This document shows, piece by piece, positions 5,517-6,539 of a stretch of DNA of 6,539 nucleotides (position 1 is its first letter; every line of letters begins with the position of its first letter). The stretch is taken from assembly GCA_900543515.1 (NCBI GenBank), contig UQRW01000076.1:1-6539 (forward strand), written 5' to 3'. The position numbers were made by a program, and so were the translations under genes. Source of the DNA: an uncultured Collinsella sp. (GTDB lineage: Bacteria > Actinomycetota > Coriobacteriia > Coriobacteriales > Coriobacteriaceae). Below the pieces are notes generated by a model. The model was not told the origin of the DNA. It worked only from the letters and a program-made list of their open reading frames with translations, and did not search any database.

Positions 5517-6486
5517 GAGCCTCCCCTCCCTCGCAGAAAAACGGAATGATCAGATCGTCAAAGTCCTGAATCTCCTCGTGGCCAAAGCCCTCAAAGAACT
5601 CGCGTCGCTTCTCACAGGCCAGATTGTTGTAGACCGCAAACTGCGTCGCCGGCGGACAGACGATATCGGCTGTGCCCGTGCCAAACAGCACGGGGCATTT
5701 GACCATGGGGGCAAAGTTCTTGGAATCGAAGTACGCCAGTTTGGCATAGGCCTCCTCAATACGAGTCGAGTCCTCGTCAAACCAACGCGACCAATAACGC
5801 AGGCCTTCATAAGCGATATCGTCGGCATCCAGATCCCAAACAAGGCGGAAATCCGACAGGAAGGGATAGAGGATGGCAGCGCGATTGATAAGCTCACTAT
5901 TAAGCGCACAGGTCGCAATGCCCAAACCGCCGCCCTGCGATGCGCCGTTCACAAATACGCGGGAAAGATCGATGCCCTCGAGCTCGCGAACAATACGGCA
6001 CAGAATGCGGATATCCTGGTGCAAGCGGACATAGTAAAGATTGGCCGGGTCGCCGTCGATACCGGCGACGATATGCCCAGCAACCGTCGTGCCTTCAAAT
6101 CCACCAATATCCTCGGAGGGGCCACCCTGGCCAGGACAATCGAGAGCGATGAGTGCCATGCCCATGCCCGCAAACGACGCCTGCTCGAACCAGCTGCGGC
6201 TTGCACCCGGATAGCCGTGGAACTGTAGCACCAGCGGCACGGGCTCGTCCGAAACCGGCTGGAGATACTTGGCATGCAGGCGTGCACCGCACATGCCGGT
6301 ATACCAGAGGTCGAAAAACCGACAGGTCGCGGAATCCGCAACCGAAGCCGCCTCAATCGCATAGTCGAGCTCGACGGCGTCGGCCTCGGCCATGCGGTCC
6401 TTCCAAAAGAGATCGAAATCCGATGGACGGGGCATAGCGCCTCGATATTCACCAAATTGCTGTTGTAGCTCCTGAGCACTTGGCAT
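5509..6486 (-). CDS. CE7-family acetyl esterase (acetylxylan esterase / cephalosporin-C deacetylase-like, AXE1)
   Basis: CE7 enzymes remove acetyl groups from small acetylated sugars and are usually cytoplasmic oligomers. The 325-residue protein matches the family in length and order: an N-terminal FDLFWKDRM segment (24-32), VLQFHGYPGASRSW (86-99), the nucleophile Ser183 in GASQGGG, Asp274 in GTADIVCPPATQF, and His303 in FGHEE. The usual RGQ motif after the first strands reads CPGQGG (117-122), with Pro in place of Arg. No signal peptide is seen, so it should act on imported substrate. At the head of a nan cluster, the best guess is removal of O-acetyl groups from sialic acids or other host glycans rather than xylan; this is inference from context. 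I chose ATG 6486; an in-frame TTG at 6501 directly abuts an AAAGG motif and is less likely. An AAAGG Shine-Dalgarno sits 15 bases from ATG 6486, which is long, so the start is uncertain by 5 residues. Confidence 0.9.
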   Translation of the reverse strand: MPSAQELQQQFGEYRGAMPRPSDFDLFWKDRMAEADAVELDYAIEAASVADSATCRFFDLWYTGMCGARLHAKYLQPVSDEPVPLVLQFHGYPGASRSWFEQASFAGMGMALIALDCPGQGGPSEDIGGFEGTTVAGHIVAGIDGDPANLYYVRLHQDIRILCRIVRELEGIDLSRVFVNGASQGGGLGIATCALNSELINRAAILYPFLSDFRLVWDLDADDIAYEGLRYWSRWFDEDSTRIEEAYAKLAYFDSKNFAPMVKCPVLFGTGTADIVCPPATQFAVYNNLACEKRREFFEGFGHEEIQDFDDLIIPFFCEGGEAHV

Positions 6487-6539
6487 GGCTCGTGAACCCA
6501 ACCTTTCGAAATCGCAACGGAGGTGCGCCCGGCAAGGGA

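Noticed and set aside
5323..6228. Plus-strand open frame of 301 codons opposite the two esterase genes
   Set aside because: It is antisense to two genes with conserved CE7 blocks, shows no recognisable domain, and has no Shine-Dalgarno that I could see.
6487..6539. Promoter or regulator site upstream of the first esterase
   Set aside because: Only about 50 bases are available, and I see no convincing -35/-10 pair or operator-like palindrome; the true 5' end of the operon may lie beyond the window.

Overview
This GC-rich window carries seven genes, all on the minus strand, so transcription runs from high to low coordinates. The sequence looks like a high-GC Gram-positive gut bacterium of the Actinomycetota, most likely class Coriobacteriia and plausibly Collinsella. 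The reasons are the tight rapZ-whiA pair, a RapZ P-loop with Arg in place of the usual Lys, and a gut-type sialic acid catabolic block. The genus is an inference from family resemblance, not the result of a search.

Layout in transcription order: (1) 6486-5509, a CE7-family (AXE1 / cephalosporin-C deacetylase-like) carbohydrate esterase with an intact Ser-Asp-His triad. (2) 5516-4665, a second AXE1-like protein whose start overlaps the first gene by 8 bases and whose nucleophile Ser is Gly. (3) 4596-3676, nanA, N-acetylneuraminate lyase. (4) 3503-2538, a ROK-family sugar kinase, most likely N-acetylmannosamine kinase (nanK). (5) 2397-1711, nanE, N-acetylmannosamine-6-phosphate 2-epimerase. (6) 1591-689, rapZ. 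(7) 682 to the window edge, the first 227 codons of whiA.

The middle genes form the complete core of sialic acid catabolism: Neu5Ac to ManNAc plus pyruvate (NanA), ManNAc to ManNAc-6-P (NanK), then GlcNAc-6-P (NanE). The two esterase-fold genes at the head of the cluster suggest that acetyl groups are removed from host sialic acid or another glycan before breakdown. No transporter, sialidase, nagA, nagB or regulator gene is in the window; they would have to lie upstream or elsewhere. After nanE the cluster runs into rapZ-whiA, a conserved regulatory block (nucleotide-binding protein plus division or sporulation-type regulator). The usual intervening gene yvcK is absent.

The four non-coding gaps between genes (68, 172, 140 and about 119 bases) each contain an inverted repeat. 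Two are long: a near-continuous imperfect stem of about 90 bases just after nanA, and one of about 98 bases just before nanE, whose transcribed strand ends in a C(UUCG)G tetraloop. A GC-rich hairpin with a T-rich tail sits directly before the rapZ ribosome-binding site. These structures and the active-plus-degenerate esterase pair are the parts most worth following up.
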